This document shows positions 23,461-35,772 of a stretch of DNA of 64,000 nucleotides, piece by piece (the first letter of the stretch is position 1; each line of letters starts with the position of its first letter). The DNA is taken from the NCBI GenBank assembly GCA_023974075.1, contig CM043790.1, forward strand, positions 4,334,023 through 4,398,022, read 5' to 3'. This DNA is from Chaenocephalus aceratus. Taxonomy: Eukaryota; Chordata; Actinopteri; Perciformes; Channichthyidae. Position numbers and translations under genes: made by a program. The notes below the pieces were generated by a model that made no database searches, was not told the DNA's origin, and was given only the letters and a program-made list of their open reading frames with translations.

Positions 23461-25337
23461 ATGGATCATTGGAGCTATGTGTAACTCAAGGCATATGCTC
23501 GAACGGGAGCTGCCTGGACGCTTCAATCATGTTACGCGCACTATCCGTGCTGAGTGTGCTGACTTTTCGTACAATGTCCCACTGTCTGGCTACCTGCATT
23601 AAGTCAAGTGCTCGGCGCAGTTGTCGGCGAAATGTCGCTCCTCTGTTTTCATTTAAACAGCTCCTTATATCCGTTAGCGCAGCTAGCTAGCACCAGATGC
23701 TAACAACAACAATGCACATAAGGTCTCTCTCTCGCTCGCTCAGGCCACACATACACACACCCTCCCGGTCCTCCCGATGGCCAGTCGGTGCCTGCCGGTG
23801 AGCGTGGAAGTGTGGTCTGCCACAAGCGGGCGGCAGGAGCGGGGCTGTCAGCATCAGCGGGGCTGTCAGCATCAGCGGGGCTGTCAGCATCAGCTTGTAG
23901 ATGGTATTTTAAACTCGATGCGCTCTGAAACTATGGGGCGGCCGAGGAAAGAAATACACATGCGTTAATCGCGTTAAAATAATTAGTGGCGTTAATTATT
24001 TTTTGCGTTAACGCGTTATTAACGCGTTAAATTGACAGCCCTAGTGTCTCTTAGTGAATGTCCTGTACTGCTCTTAAATCTCATCAGCTTTTCCTTTCCC
24101 TCTTGGATGTTCTTCTAGACCCTCAGAGAAAGAGAAAATGGTGAAGCAGTCCTGTCTCTCAGGCATGTCCTTTCCTAACAGAAATATCAAAAAACATTAT
24201 TGCAGAGCAAGTGTGTTATTTAAGAAAGAGGTGTGTTTGTTTGTTCAGGGGCTATAAATATAATGATTTTTTTTTATTTGAATGTGTTTTTAAATCCAAC
24301 AGTGTACTACAAAGATAATCAGATTATGAATAAACCGTTTTAAATTCATCAACATTGAAATAAATGTATTATTAAAATAATATTTAACTGTTATCAAAAC
24401 TTAGTGCAACTGTAGAAGATTGCTCTGTTCGGTTGTCTCACTGAAATAATCACTTTTAACATGTTTTTTTACAGTCAATATGCAGAGACAAAGGGTCGCA
24501 GTTCTCACTATGTTCAATAATATTTGCCTTAAATACATTGAAATGTGAAAGTTGAACAAAAAAGTGATGTTGCTTGGTAAAATGTAAATGTAACCTTTTT
24601 CTAAGAAAGTACACTCAACATCACTGATGTGTAGGTGATCTAGTATTTAGTCATGTTTAATGGCATGTATATCAGTATATTAGAGTCATTACTTTATGCA
24701 TTCTTTGTAAAGTATGAAAAAGGTGTACCTTGGAATCCGTGCTGAAGTTCTCTGCTGTTAGGAGTCCAGATCTGTCTCTCCTCCTCTGGTCCAGCCTGTC
24801 TGGAGCACCTTAAGGACACTTTGAACAAACAGATGTAAAGTTACATGCGTGGGTTACATACTTCTTTACATGCAAACAACATTTTATCTTCTTTTAAAAA
24901 CAGGTCATAATCTTATTGTTATACTTAAGAAATTGCTGGATATCACAGTCCTTATACTGTATCAGTTTGATTGAGTATTATTGTGTAGGTCCTTTTTATG
25001 TTACTGTTACTGGATGAGTCAGTCAAATTAATTTGTTTTCATATGCCATATTCATATGTATCACACACGTAAGGGTAAGACACAAACCTATTTAACAAAT
25101 GCAATGCAATGGATAAGCTTAATTTTCACTGAAGTCACAGATAACGTCATATCTAATATTTAAACAAATAATTTCCTTGTCACTAAGGCATTACGCTATT
25201 CATCGTCCTTAAATGCAGGCATTAAGTTACATGTTCCATTCTACAGCCACGATGAGGCTGTTTCTCAAGTGTGATGATAATAAAATGAAAAGAGGCATTG
25301 GTAATAATATTCAAAACAACAATGTTTGGGTCGTTAG
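22200..25337. repeat. Segmental duplication, copy 1, left part
   Basis: Matches 52955-54585 and 60862-61060 in the same order and orientation; shared blocks include GACTTTAGACAAA near 22308 and 53048 and a stretch around CATTCACATCTGACTGAAGA near 22850 and 53600. It continues after the LTR retroelement at 35773. Candidate exon-like pieces with matching splice sites occur in both copies (see findings). No named gene recognised. Confidence 0.75.
23104..24043. mobile_element. TAGGGCTGTCA element, 940 bp
   Basis: Starts TAGGGCTGTCAGTCGATTAA, ends AACGCGTTAAATTGACAGCCCTA. Absent from the paralogous position near 53780, which confirms it as an insertion into copy 1. Target duplication not clear. 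Contains (TG)n at 23396-23458 and a GGGGCTGTCAGCATCAGC triplication near 23840-23893. Confidence 0.82.
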
Positions 25338-28300
25338 TGTAAACTTCACAATGTACATTTTTTATTTTTTTATTTTTTATTTAGGGACTGAAAGGAACCT
25401 GCTGCCCCAACTCCATTGTTCAATCTGACCATTGATTGACAGTTTTAGAATTGACCTGCTCCATATCTGGGGATAAGAGGCTGTTTGATGAATGTTGACA
25501 TGTCTCTAATATTGATTGAGTTATAGCAGGTAACACAGATAAAGAATCTGTGGCCAAGGGGCTACCAGAGAGATGTAAGTCCAGAAGGGAATACTGAAGA
25601 AGCTGAACTGTGAATAATGTGTCAACTAATGTTTCAACAGGTATTAAAGTAACTAAGGTTTGAAATGTAGAAAGAACATATTTACAGTTAAAGTTAAAAC
25701 ATAGTAATGTAATGAGATAGAATGTAATTTGGACAACATCATGTAACGAGCCTGGTAAAGAAGTAAAAGCCATAGACTTTATTGTTTAGGTCATTATGGG
25801 GATATACATTTCATCTACATTTAGAAAGACATTTGATGACAGTTGGTGGGAATTCTGTATTCATTTTTCCAGCGGGATAATATCTAAGAACTGACGGGTA
25901 GAAGCAGTATCACCAGGAAGCCATTCACTTTGTTAGTATCGTGATTTTGGTTGTTTTTGAATCCATAACATTAGTGTGTTTCTTTACCAGAAACATTAGC
26001 AGTTCAAATCATATTTAGATTTTTAATGGGATCTCAGGGATTTCATTTTTAAATAAATACAGATGCTTGTCAGAAATTCAGAGCTATTGAAATATGTTAT
26101 TTAGTTTACCTAAAGATGTTGGGGTTCTTATTTAGTTGGCACAGTCCAAGTATTAAGATTCTGAAGCTGCACAATTAATTTAGAAAACCTGTTCACAGAC
26201 GTCTGTTGTTTTAAGACACCCCACCAACAGGCTCCAAGTGGCCACGCACTGGTGGGTCAAACAGCCGAGGGCCCCGGAGCGTAGGCTTGAGGGATTTGTA
26301 TCAGATTTCTCCACACAGGTTGTTGACGCCAAAAGGGGGACCCGAGACGCAGGAGGCTGACTGTCAACCCCAGGCTCTCCGGCCCCGACCGAGTGACCCA
26401 GAGGACATCCCATGCCGTCCGCCTACAAGGAAAGGGGGACAACTGGTACCACGGGAGCCAGTGTGCGGCAGGGGAAAACACCTGCGAGGACCCTAGACGA
26501 CATCAGGACAGATCTGGCTCTCGTCATGGAGGTCGACTCGGATGCTGTCATCAGCGGACTGGAGGAGAAGGACCTCGAGGACATCCATCCAGCAGTCGTC
26601 CCAGGAGGCATCATCATCGGACCGGGGAAGGAGGATCGGGAGGACATCCATCCAGCAGTCGTCCCGGGAGGCATCATCATCGGACCAGAGAAGGAAGATC
26701 GAAAGGAAATCTATTCAGCATCGACTCGGAAGCCGCCATCAGCGAGCCGGAGGAGAAGGAAGACATCTCTCTAGCAGGCAGCCCAGAAGCCGCCGTCAGC
26801 GGATCAGAGGGGACAAAGACACGGCAAGCCAGGACGGCACAGGGGACTCCACTCTCCGCTGAAACAGGAGGGTGTGTTAAGTGCAACAAGACGGTGTATG
26901 GAGCCAGCCAGGCCTGCCAAGCTATGGGCAGCCTCTACCATGACAGCTGCTTCACCTGCAGCGCCTGTAGTCGAAGGCTGAGAGGGAAGGCGTTCTACTA
27001 TGACGCAGGAAGGGCTTTCTGTAAAGAGGACTTTCTGTACTCTGGGTTCCAGCAGTCTGCAGACAAGTGCAACGCAGGTGGACATCTGATCATGGACATG
27101 CAGGCCGGCAGGCCCTGGGGAAGTCTTACCGCCCCGGTTGTTTCCGCTGCGTCATCTGCAACGAGAGCCTGGACGGAGTGCCCTTCACTGTAGACACTGA
27201 GAATAAAATCTACTGTCTGAAAGACTACCACAGGGTCCTGGCGCCTAAATGTGCTGCGTGTAACCAGCCCATCCTGCCCTCAGAGGGGTCTGATGAAACC
27301 ATTCGAGTTATATCCATGGACAGAGACTATCATGTGGGTGTTGTGGTGTGCCGTGCATCCGCTCATTATGTGTCAGACTAATCAGTTCCACCATTGAAGG
27401 AAAAGATGCTTCTCCCCCGTATCAAATGCCTCTGTTGGCCTATGTCTCGGAGGGAGAGGACGAGTATGGGGACTCAGCTTTTTGACATGTTTTGGTCTCC
27501 CTCTCCTTCTGCTATAAGAAATTGCTATGAAGGACTGTTTTCAAATGTTTAAAGGGCTCTAGATATAATGTTGAGAGGAGCGACAATAGTTATGTTTCAA
27601 GTGCAAGTGTGTAAGTTGCACTCTTTTTTAAGAGTGCAAAAGAGGGAATTGTGGAAATTAATGTGAGATATTGTACCAAAGAAGTGTGCCAATTTGAAAT
27701 GGTAGAAAGTCTTGTTGCAATTTCCAGACATTAAAAGAGGTCTGTTGAGTTCCCTGGTAATTATCAAATAGTAGCAGTTAAGTGAATACTGTTCAAGCAA
27801 TACCTGTGTTTGTGTTTTATAGTGATTTCTCTGTTTTGATCCTTTCATAAATGTGAGGACTAAAATGGCGAGAGACAAAGGGCTGTAAAAAATAAGTTTT
27901 ATTGCAGTGGGGGAGGTCGAGGTATGCAGCACAGGGTGAGTGGGCCAGGGGAGAGGAAATTATGTTTGAGATCTCTGGCAGGCCAGGTTTTAAGGAAATC
28001 TATGTATCTTGGATAAGTATATGTGTGAGTTTATACATTCCTGTGTGTTAATAGTTGAAGGAACAAAAGGTACATTTTTCCTCTCCAATATAGAGAGGTT
28101 AATATAGATTTCTGAAACAATGTTCCCTTTTTTTGTTAGAAATAGATGAGCACAATAGTTTTTTCTTTGACTGTTTACCTGTTTATCAAAAGAGTGTTTT
28201 AAGCTATTTGTGAAGAAGGAAGATGCAGAATTAAGGGTGATTTCTGTTTGGAGTGTAAAGATTATCCCTGATAATGTTTTCTGGGTTAAACCATCGATAG

Positions 28301-28752
28301 GTTTTACAACTGGGGAGGGACATTTTCCTTGAGTTTTAATGAGGTGCCTTCCCAACACCTGTGGCTTTCAAAGCTGCCAGGCGCTGATTCCCTGTGAGAT
28401 AGCGTTTTGGTATCTCCCCAATGAAACGCCACCCCTTCTTTTGTATTAGGGAAATGTTTTTCTGGTGGTTGGCCCTCTCTTCAAGCGCTGACAAGACGAA
28501 TAGGATGTCCGCAGTGCGTGAATAAGGGCGGGAGTACTCCACACATTGCTTATATGACTCTTTGAATTGTATAAGTAATGTATTATATTATATCGTATTG
28601 CATTATTACTACTTTGTTTAATTAAAACGGATTATTGTTTAACTGGTATCCTGGTGTCTTCTAATTCCTTCCCTGTTATGATTTCAAGCAGGACTCGTCA
28701 AAACAACACGCGGTGAGGAGTTGGGTTGTAAAAACACCCTCACTTCGCAACA
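25338..28752 (+). repeat. 5' LTR
   Basis: Starts TGTAAACTTC and ends CACTTCGCAACA. A possible promoter TATAAG lies at 28570 and a possible poly(A) signal ATTAAA at 28621; both are weak. That would put the LIM-like block in U3, upstream of the element's own promoter. Confidence 0.9.
26393..27381 (+). pseudogene. Captured LIM-domain sequence in the 5' LTR (Ajuba/LIMD1/WTIP family)
   Basis: A 266-codon frame (26393-27193) has a complete LIM domain from residue 161: CVKC, then LYHDSCFTCSAC, then FCKED, so all eight zinc ligands are present (C161, C164, H183, C186, C189, C192, C210, D213). The sequence around [10 protein letters not shown] and HLIMDM is close to LIMD1/Ajuba/WTIP adaptor proteins, which act in cell adhesion and Hippo signalling. 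LIM2 is broken: its second Cys reads Gly, and a small replacement before [16 protein letters not shown] moves the rest into another frame (27067-27381), where a third LIM starts but ends at DYHV. LIM1 and LIM2 are joined without introns, suggesting capture from spliced RNA. The 160 residues before LIM1 are not recognised; a second frame there (26412-26774) carries a duplicated IHPAVVPGGIIIGP unit. Confidence 0.82.
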
Positions 28753-28754
28753 AG

Positions 28755-28772
28755 TGGTGACCCGACGTTAGC
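28755..28772 (+). promoter_or_regulatory. Primer-binding site, tRNA-Trp-like
   Basis: TGGTGACCCGACGTTAGC begins two bases after the 5' LTR. It resembles the complement of a tRNA-Trp 3' end with one C missing; Trp priming is known in alpharetroviruses. Its position is right for first-strand priming. Confidence 0.7.
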
Positions 28773-31700
28773 GAGTGGGAGTTCACAGGGAGTCACATCA
28801 GGAGCCAGCGGACGAAGCTGTCCAGGGGGGCACCTCGAAATACTTCTGACAACTAAAAACAGAGCTCTATACAAAAACACAGGTAAGCACGGATACCCGT
28901 TACACTCGAAATCTGTGATTTGGATATATTCAAATTTTTTAGAGTTGTCAGGAATATTTCTCAGTGTCATAGACTAGATGATAAAATAATGCAATGCATA
29001 TATTAGTATAGGTAGGTAACGACAGACTACCAATCTTATAAGATAGTGTAATGCATACATTAGCATAGATAGGTAACGACGGACTATAATTGTGGTATAA
29101 TTATGCAGTACATATAGAATAAAGTAGGTAACTTTGGACTACTCTATGATGATAAAGCAAAGGTGGAGAACCTAGGGGATATGCTACACGTGAAGCGACG
29201 AGAAATGTAAGTTTATGGTGCAAGGCCCCGTTGGTTTTAGGGAAATCAAGTCGGCAATTTCAGTCGGTGCGAGTCCAGTGGATTTCCTGAAAAGATATCC
29301 ATCCAGGGCGAAACTGAATAATACTTCTTCAGCCTCATAGGACGCTGGAGTGTATTATATGTGATAAATCCAAGGGAGAGATACGCACATTTCAAAAAGC
29401 CATTTTGAAACGAACGGAATCTCGTTCTCTTGTTCTGTGGGGTTATTAATCTAAGAAGCTAAACGTGACGATAAAGGATTCTGTTGACCTGGGTTTCGGC
29501 TCCATGAGGATGTCACATAGCTGAAAAGCCGTGTCGAAGCGCATTCTAAGGTCGCATTATCTGTTGAAATAAACATCGCACCAAAAAAGCTCGATAGACT
29601 GTACGGGGAATACTTTTCTGGGAATAATTACTAATAAGATAAGGGAGAAAAGTCAGATAAAGAATTGCGAAGTCAAGCTGGCTGGAGGCGTGGGTTTGAG
29701 GACGCCCCCACTTCACAGCTTTCCTCTGAAAAAGGAGGGAATAACATTGAAGATTAATAGATCAATGTGTCGTAGATATTTAAATAAATAAGAAACATTG
29801 CATTGTGAATTTCGTGGTATTTGTCATTTACTGGGAAGTTTACTTATATTTCAGAGGCATTTATTGCATACAGTAACGTTGAGGGAAAGTAATAATATTG
29901 TTTGCTGAGTATATGAAGCAGGTTAAAGTTTGATTCAAATTGAACATAATAGTGGATTATTCCACCTAGTGTTTTTATAATATCATTAGTAGACATTAAT
30001 TGTGTTTGTAAGTTTATGAAGAAAGAGTAGAAAGTAAACGGGAGGTTGTTATGAGTTTGTCAGTCAGAATGAATCTGTTAAATGGTTACGCATGACAGAG
30101 GTGTTGCACAAACACACCGGTAATTGATGAGAGGAAACTTGAGCTGCAGGGCACAGGGAGTAAAAGAGAAAGACAAGTAGATGTTTTGAAGAGTTGCTCA
30201 CTACAGAAACAGAAGAACTGTGCAAAGAACGCATCTGAGGAGGGTTTGACATTTTGCGTGTACCTCGTTGCCAAGGCAACAGTGGTGGGAAGAGGAACAG
30301 CAGTTTTGGGGGATTCCTGCTGTGCAGAGGACGTGTGTCTGCTGATTGTAGCACATTGATCCAGAGGTGCCTTCCCCCTCAGGACATCCCAGTGCAAGAG
30401 TTTCATTGATCCTATTGGAAACAGCTGCAGAGGACAACGCATTACTGACTGTTCACATTGTGACAAGATCTTGAGACAGGCTGGTCTCAGACGGTTCAGA
30501 CTCTGAGGAAAATATGCGATGATTTGACAGCATAACTGTGCAAGAGTTTTCCAGAGGGTGGTGTACAACAATAACATTAGTGTTTGAGAAGGGAGGCTGA
30601 TTGTTTAAACGATGGTCTGGAATACTGAAAAGATTAAAGTTTAATATTCTTGGTTGACAAACAAGACATCTGATTATTATGTCACACATAATAATTTAGA
30701 CATATAAACTAACTATGAGTAAAGGGATTAATGGAGTTCATATCCTGGGGAGGGTTAGTTAGGTTGCGAATACTTCGCAGGGTATTTGCTAATGTATTTT
30801 GAAGAACAAATAACAAGGACACAAGTCCAATTTTGTTTTGTTTTTAGATTAAATTGTCCGTTACCAAAACTGTTCACCTTGTGTCTAGATTTGGACTTTG
30901 ATGGTAAGGGAGTATTTAGGCTTATTTTTATACATCTGACATTTTAAAATATGTTGGCTAGTCACCAGATAGACATTGGTTAAGAACTTTTCTGAAGATT
31001 GAATATTTGTTCCATTTCTACATATTCCTATTTAAAAAGTAATTTTAGAGTAAAGAGGGCTGATGCTGACATGGGAAATAATGTGGGGCCTTCAATCACC
31101 CATTAGAAGGGTGCATATTATTGATGACCAATAGGGAGGAGGGGTCACTCGACCCACCCTGCAGTGGTTTTAAAATCTTACTTGCAGCTTCACAGGAAGC
31201 GCACGGCACCAGATTATGAGTTTAGAGGACTAGCGGCACCACCTCCTAATGGACATTCATTTAGTTGGTAATTAACTGACATTTAGAGATGTTAAAAAGT
31301 AAAAACATACCTACCATGAGGGATGATTCCTAAGTTCAGCTACAAACCATTGATGAAATTACTTCTGTTTTTAGGTCCTTGATAAAGGAAGGAGTGATTG
31401 TTACATGTTCAGGACACCCAGGGTTCCACGCACTGTTAAAGAGGGTAACATTGTTCTTTAAGTGCACCAGAATTGAAGATAAATTAATAGAATGAGTTAT
31501 GGAATACATAGCAGAGCTTTACAGATCCTGATAATGTTTTGACACAAGATAATAGTGATGTACACAAGTTTCTGAATTACATCTATTAGACGTGTTGATA
31601 TTGATTAGGTGTTAATGAACTGCAGTGGTAGTACAATAAGGAAGTGACATTTTTTGGCTAACACTTTTCAGGGAATTTGGGAAAACAGAGATATCTTGAA

Positions 31701-32340
31701 CATTATAGTTGTAATTGTGAATTAATAAATGATGGCGCTCCATATATACAGATTTTTATAGACGGAGGATGCTGGCCTGTGCTGGAACATCTCTGCAGAG
31801 CACGACACATGGCCAAAAAGACTGAGACCAACTGACCTTTGATCCTGACCGACAGGGTAACTTGGGAAGGCACTCTCAATGACTGACTCTGAGGTGTACC
31901 TGACCAAAACCTGACTTTACAACCTGACAGTGTGAGTGTGAGTGAGTGTATGTCTGCACCTGATCAGTGCAACTGCATGATTTAAAACGATGACTAATCA
32001 AGCATGTTTTTGGACTAACACATTATTTTTGTGTGATAATAATGTGTGAAATGAGAGGTTTCCTAACATTGCACAAAAGGGGAAACCGTTTCTAATCTGC
32101 TTGATGATATTTCACTCCCACAGGAGGTGGCTGTTTGCAGAATGTGAAACTCAAACTAAAACATGAAGATTCTGTTTCTTTTAGGACTGAAAGATGGAGA
32201 AACACTTCATTTCACTGAAGTGTTTACTGTGGAAATAATGGATGTACATTTGGAAAAATGTTTGGTATTGTCTTATAATCCATTATGACCTGAAGGTTTT
32301 CTTCCCATGCAGGATTTTGTTTACACATGAGATAATGTGT
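28773..32340 (+). other. Non-coding interior of the LTR retroelement
   Basis: AT-rich, with no plus-strand frame of 60 codons. Gag, protease, integrase and envelope are not recognisable. Near 31350-31430 a short stretch reads weakly like the start of a retroviral RT (around SLIKEGVIVTC), possibly a pol scrap. A triplicated unit containing TAGGTAAC(G) occurs at 29008-29135. Minus-strand frames here (for example 30086-30577) show no domain. Confidence 0.6.
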
Positions 32341-32353
32341 AAAAAAGAGGGAG
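32341..32353 (+). promoter_or_regulatory. Polypurine tract
   Basis: AAAAAAGAGGGAG directly abuts the 3' LTR, as expected for the plus-strand primer. Confidence 0.85.
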
Positions 32354-35300
32354 TGTAAACTTCACAATGTACATTTTTTATTTTTTTATTTTTTATTTAG
32401 GGACTGAAAGGAACCTGCTGCCCCAACTCCATTGTTCAATCTGACCATTGATTGACAGTTTTAGAATTGACCTGCTCCATATCTGGGGATAAGAGGCTGT
32501 TTGATGAATGTTGACATGTCTCTAATATTGATTGAGTTATAGCAGGTAACACAGATAAAGAATCTGTGGCCAAGGGGCTACCAGAGAGATGTAAGTCCAG
32601 AAGGGAATACTGAAGAAGCTGAACTGTGAGTAATGTGTCAACTAATGTTTCAACAGGTATTAAAGTAACTAAGGTTTGAAATGTAGAAAGAACATATTTA
32701 CAGTTAAAGTTAAAACATAGTAATGTAATGAGATAGAATGTAATTTGGACAACATCATGTAACGAGCCTGGTAAAGAAGTAAAAGCCATAGACTTTATTG
32801 TTTAGGTCATTATGGGGATATACATTTCATCTACATTTAGAAAGACATTTGATGACAGTTGGTGGGAATTCTGTATTCATTTTTCCAGCGGGATAATATC
32901 TAAGAACTGACGGGTAGAAGCAGTATCACCAGGAAGCCATTCACTTTGTTAGTATCGTGATTTTGGTTGTTTTTGAATCCATAACATTAGTGTGTTTCTT
33001 TACCAGAAATATTAGCAGTTCAAATCATATTTAGATTTTTAATGGGATCTCAGGGATTTCATTTTTAAATAAATACAGATGCTTGTCAGAAATTCAGAGC
33101 TATTGAAATATGTTATTTAGTTTACCTAAAGATGTTGGGGTTCTTATTTAGTTGGCACAGTCCAAGTATTAAGATTCTGAAGCTGCACAATTAATTTAGA
33201 AAACCTGTTCACAGACGTCTGTTGTTTTAAGACACCCCACCAACAGGCTCCAAGTGGCCACGCACTGGTGGGTCAAACAGCCGAGGGCCCCGGAGCGTAG
33301 GCTTGAGGGATTTGTATCAGATTTCTCCACACAGGTTGTTGACGCCAAAAGGGGGACCCGAGACGCAGGAGGCTGACTGTCAACCCCAGGCTCTCCGGCC
33401 CCGACCGAGTGACCCAGAGGACATCCCATGCCGTCCGCCTACAAGGAAAGGGGGACAACTGGTACCACGGGAGCCAGTGTGCGGCAGGGGAAAACACCTG
33501 CGAGGACCCTAGACGACATCAGGACAGATCTGGCTCTCGTCATGGAGGTCGACTCGGATGCTGTCATCAGCGGACTGGAGGAGAAGGACCTCGAGGACAT
33601 CCATCCAGCAGTCGTCCCAGGAGGCATCATCATCGGACCAGGGAAGGAGGATCGGGAGGACATCCATCCAGCAGTCGTCCCGGGAGGCATCATCATCGGA
33701 CCGGAGAAGGAAGATCGAAAGGAAATCTATTCAGCATCGACTCGGAAGCCGCCATCAGCGAGCCGGAGGAGAAGGAAGACATCTCTCTAGCAGGCAGCCC
33801 AGAAGCCGCCGTCAGCGGATCAGAGGGGACAAAGACACGGCAAGCCAGGACGGCACAGGGGACTCCACTCTCCGCTGAAACAGGAGGGTGTGTTAAGTGC
33901 AACAAGACGGTGTATGGAGCCAGCCAGGCCTGCCAAGCTATGGGCAGCCTCTACCATGACAGCTGCTTCACCTGCAGCGCCTGTAGTCGAAGGCTGAGAG
34001 GGAAGGCGTTCTACTATGATGCAGGAAGGGCTTTCTGTGAAGAGGACTTTCTGTACTCTGGGTTCCAGCAGTCTGCAGACAAGTGCAACGCAGGTGGACA
34101 TCTGATCATGGACATGCAGGCCGGCAGGCCCTGGGGAAGTCTTACCGCCCCGGTTGTTTCCGCTGCGTCATCTGCAACGAGAGCCTGGACGGAGTGCCCT
34201 TCACTGTAGACACTGAGAATAAAATCTACTGTCTGAAAGACTACCACAGGGTCCTGGCGCCTAAATGTGCTGCGTGTAACCAGCCCATCCTGCCCTCAGA
34301 GGGGTCTGATGAAACCATTCGAGTTATATCCATGGACAGAGACTATCATGTGGGTGTTGTGGTGTGCCGTGCATCCGCTCATTATGTGTCAGACTAATCA
34401 GTTCCACCATTGAAGGAAAAGATGCTTCTCCCCCGTATCAAATGCCTCTGTTGGCCTATGTCTCGGAGGGAGAGGACGAGTATGGAGACTCAGCTTTTTG
34501 ACATGTTTTGGTCTCCCTCTCCTTCTGCTATAAGAAATTGCTATGAAGGACTGTTTTCAAATGTTTAAAGGGCTCTAGATATAATGTTGAGAGGAGCGAC
34601 AATAGTTATGTTTCAAGTGCCTTGTGTAAGTTGCACTCTTTTTTAAGAGTGCAAAAGAGGAAATTGTGGAAATTAATGTGAGATATTGTACCAAAGAAGT
34701 GTGCCAATTTGAAATGGTAGAAAGTCTTGTTGCAATTTCCAGACATTAAAAGAGGTCTGTTGAGTTCCCTGGTAATTATCAAATAGTAGCAGTTAAGTGA
34801 ATACTGTTCAAGCAATACCTGTGTTTGTGTTTTATAGTGATTTCTCTGTTTTGATCCTTTCATAAATGTGAGGACTAAAATGGCGAGAGACAAAGGGCTG
34901 TAAAAAATAAGTTTTATTGCAGTGGGGGAGGTCGAGGTATGCAGCACAGGGTGAGTGGGCCAGGGGAGAGGAAATTATGTTTGAGATCTCTGGCAGGCCA
35001 GGTTTTAAGGAAATCTATGTATCTTGGATAAGTATATGTGTGAGTTTATACATTCCTGTGTGTTAATAGTTGAAGGAACAAAAGGTACATTTTTCCTCTC
35101 CAATATAGAGAGGTTTTTTATAGATTTCTGAAACAATGTTCCCTTTTTTTGTTAGAAATAGATGAGCACAATAGTTTTTTCTTTGACTGTTTACCTGTTT
35201 ATCAAAAGAGTGTTTTAAGCTATTTGTGAAGAAGGAAGATGCAGAATTAAGGGTGATTTCTGTTTGGAGTGTAAAGATTATCCCTGATAATGTTTTCTGG

Positions 35301-35768
35301 GTTAAACCATCGATAGGTTTTACAACTGGGGAGGGACATTTTCCTTGAGTTTTAATGAGGTGCCTTCCCAACACCTGTGGCTTTCAAAGCTGCCAGGCGC
35401 TGATTCCCTGTGAGATAGCGTTTTGGTATCTCCCCAATGAAACGCCACCCCTTCTTTTGTATTAGGGAAATGTTTTTCTGGTGGTTGGCCCTCTCTTCAA
35501 GCGCTGACAAGACGAATAGGATGTCCGCAGTGCGTGAATAAGGGCGGGAGTACTCCACACATTGCTTATATGACTCTTTGAATTGTATAAGTAATGTATT
35601 ATATTATATCGTATTGCATTATTACTACTTTGTTTAATTAAAACGGATTATTGTTTAACTGGTATCCTGGTGTCTTCTAATTCCTTCCCTGTTATGATTT
35701 CAAGCAGGACTCGTCAAAACAACACGCGGTGAGGAGTTGGGTTGTAAAAACACCCTCACTTCGCAACA
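32354..35768 (+). repeat. 3' LTR
   Basis: Same length and ends as the 5' LTR, at a constant offset of 7016 bp. Two compensating single-base indels (near 27605/34621 and 28103/35118) and roughly ten substitutions separate the copies. Confidence 0.9.
33409..34397 (+). pseudogene. Captured LIM-domain sequence in the 3' LTR
   Basis: Same structure as the 5' LTR copy. It reads FCEED where the 5' copy has FCKED; Glu is the residue usual in the family, so the change probably arose in the 5' LTR after insertion. The LIM2 Cys loss, the frame change and the missing end of LIM3 are shared by both copies and therefore predate this integration. Being inside an LTR, the block is duplicated each time the element inserts. 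I see no intact product beyond LIM1. Confidence 0.82.
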
Positions 35769-35772
35769 TTAG

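Larger units (their letters stand above)
25338..35768 (+). mobile_element. LTR retroelement with 3.4-kb LIM-bearing LTRs
   Basis: Complete proviral-type insertion: two 3415-bp LTRs, a tRNA primer site, a 3.6-kb interior, a polypurine tract, TG...CA LTR ends and a 4-bp target duplication TTAG (25334-25337 and 35769-35772). By eye the LTRs differ at about a dozen positions, so integration is recent. No sense-strand frame of 60 codons exists between 27382 and 33302, so the element must have moved using proteins from another element. Large LTRs plus a non-coding interior recall the LARD class described in plants. The LIM sequence lies in sense orientation in both LTRs. Confidence 0.88.

Noticed and set aside
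23393..23690. Frames starting in the (TG)n tract
   Set aside because: A Val-Cys repeat start is a microsatellite artefact inside the TAGGGCTGTCA element.
25420..25773. 117-codon minus-strand frame, repeated at 32436-32789
   Set aside because: Present twice only because it is in both LTRs; antisense to the element, with no recognised domain. I considered an envelope remnant but saw no supporting motif.
26393..27381. Functional LIMD1-type gene
   Set aside because: LIM2 loses a Cys and the frame, LIM3 is cut short, and the N-terminal region is not recognisable.
30086..30577. 163-codon minus-strand frame in the LTR element interior
   Set aside because: Antisense, and no recognisable domain.
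25338..35768. Simple tandem duplication of a LIM gene
   Set aside because: TG...CA ends, TTAG duplication, primer site, polypurine tract and exactly equal 3415-bp lengths fit LTRs; host introns are absent.
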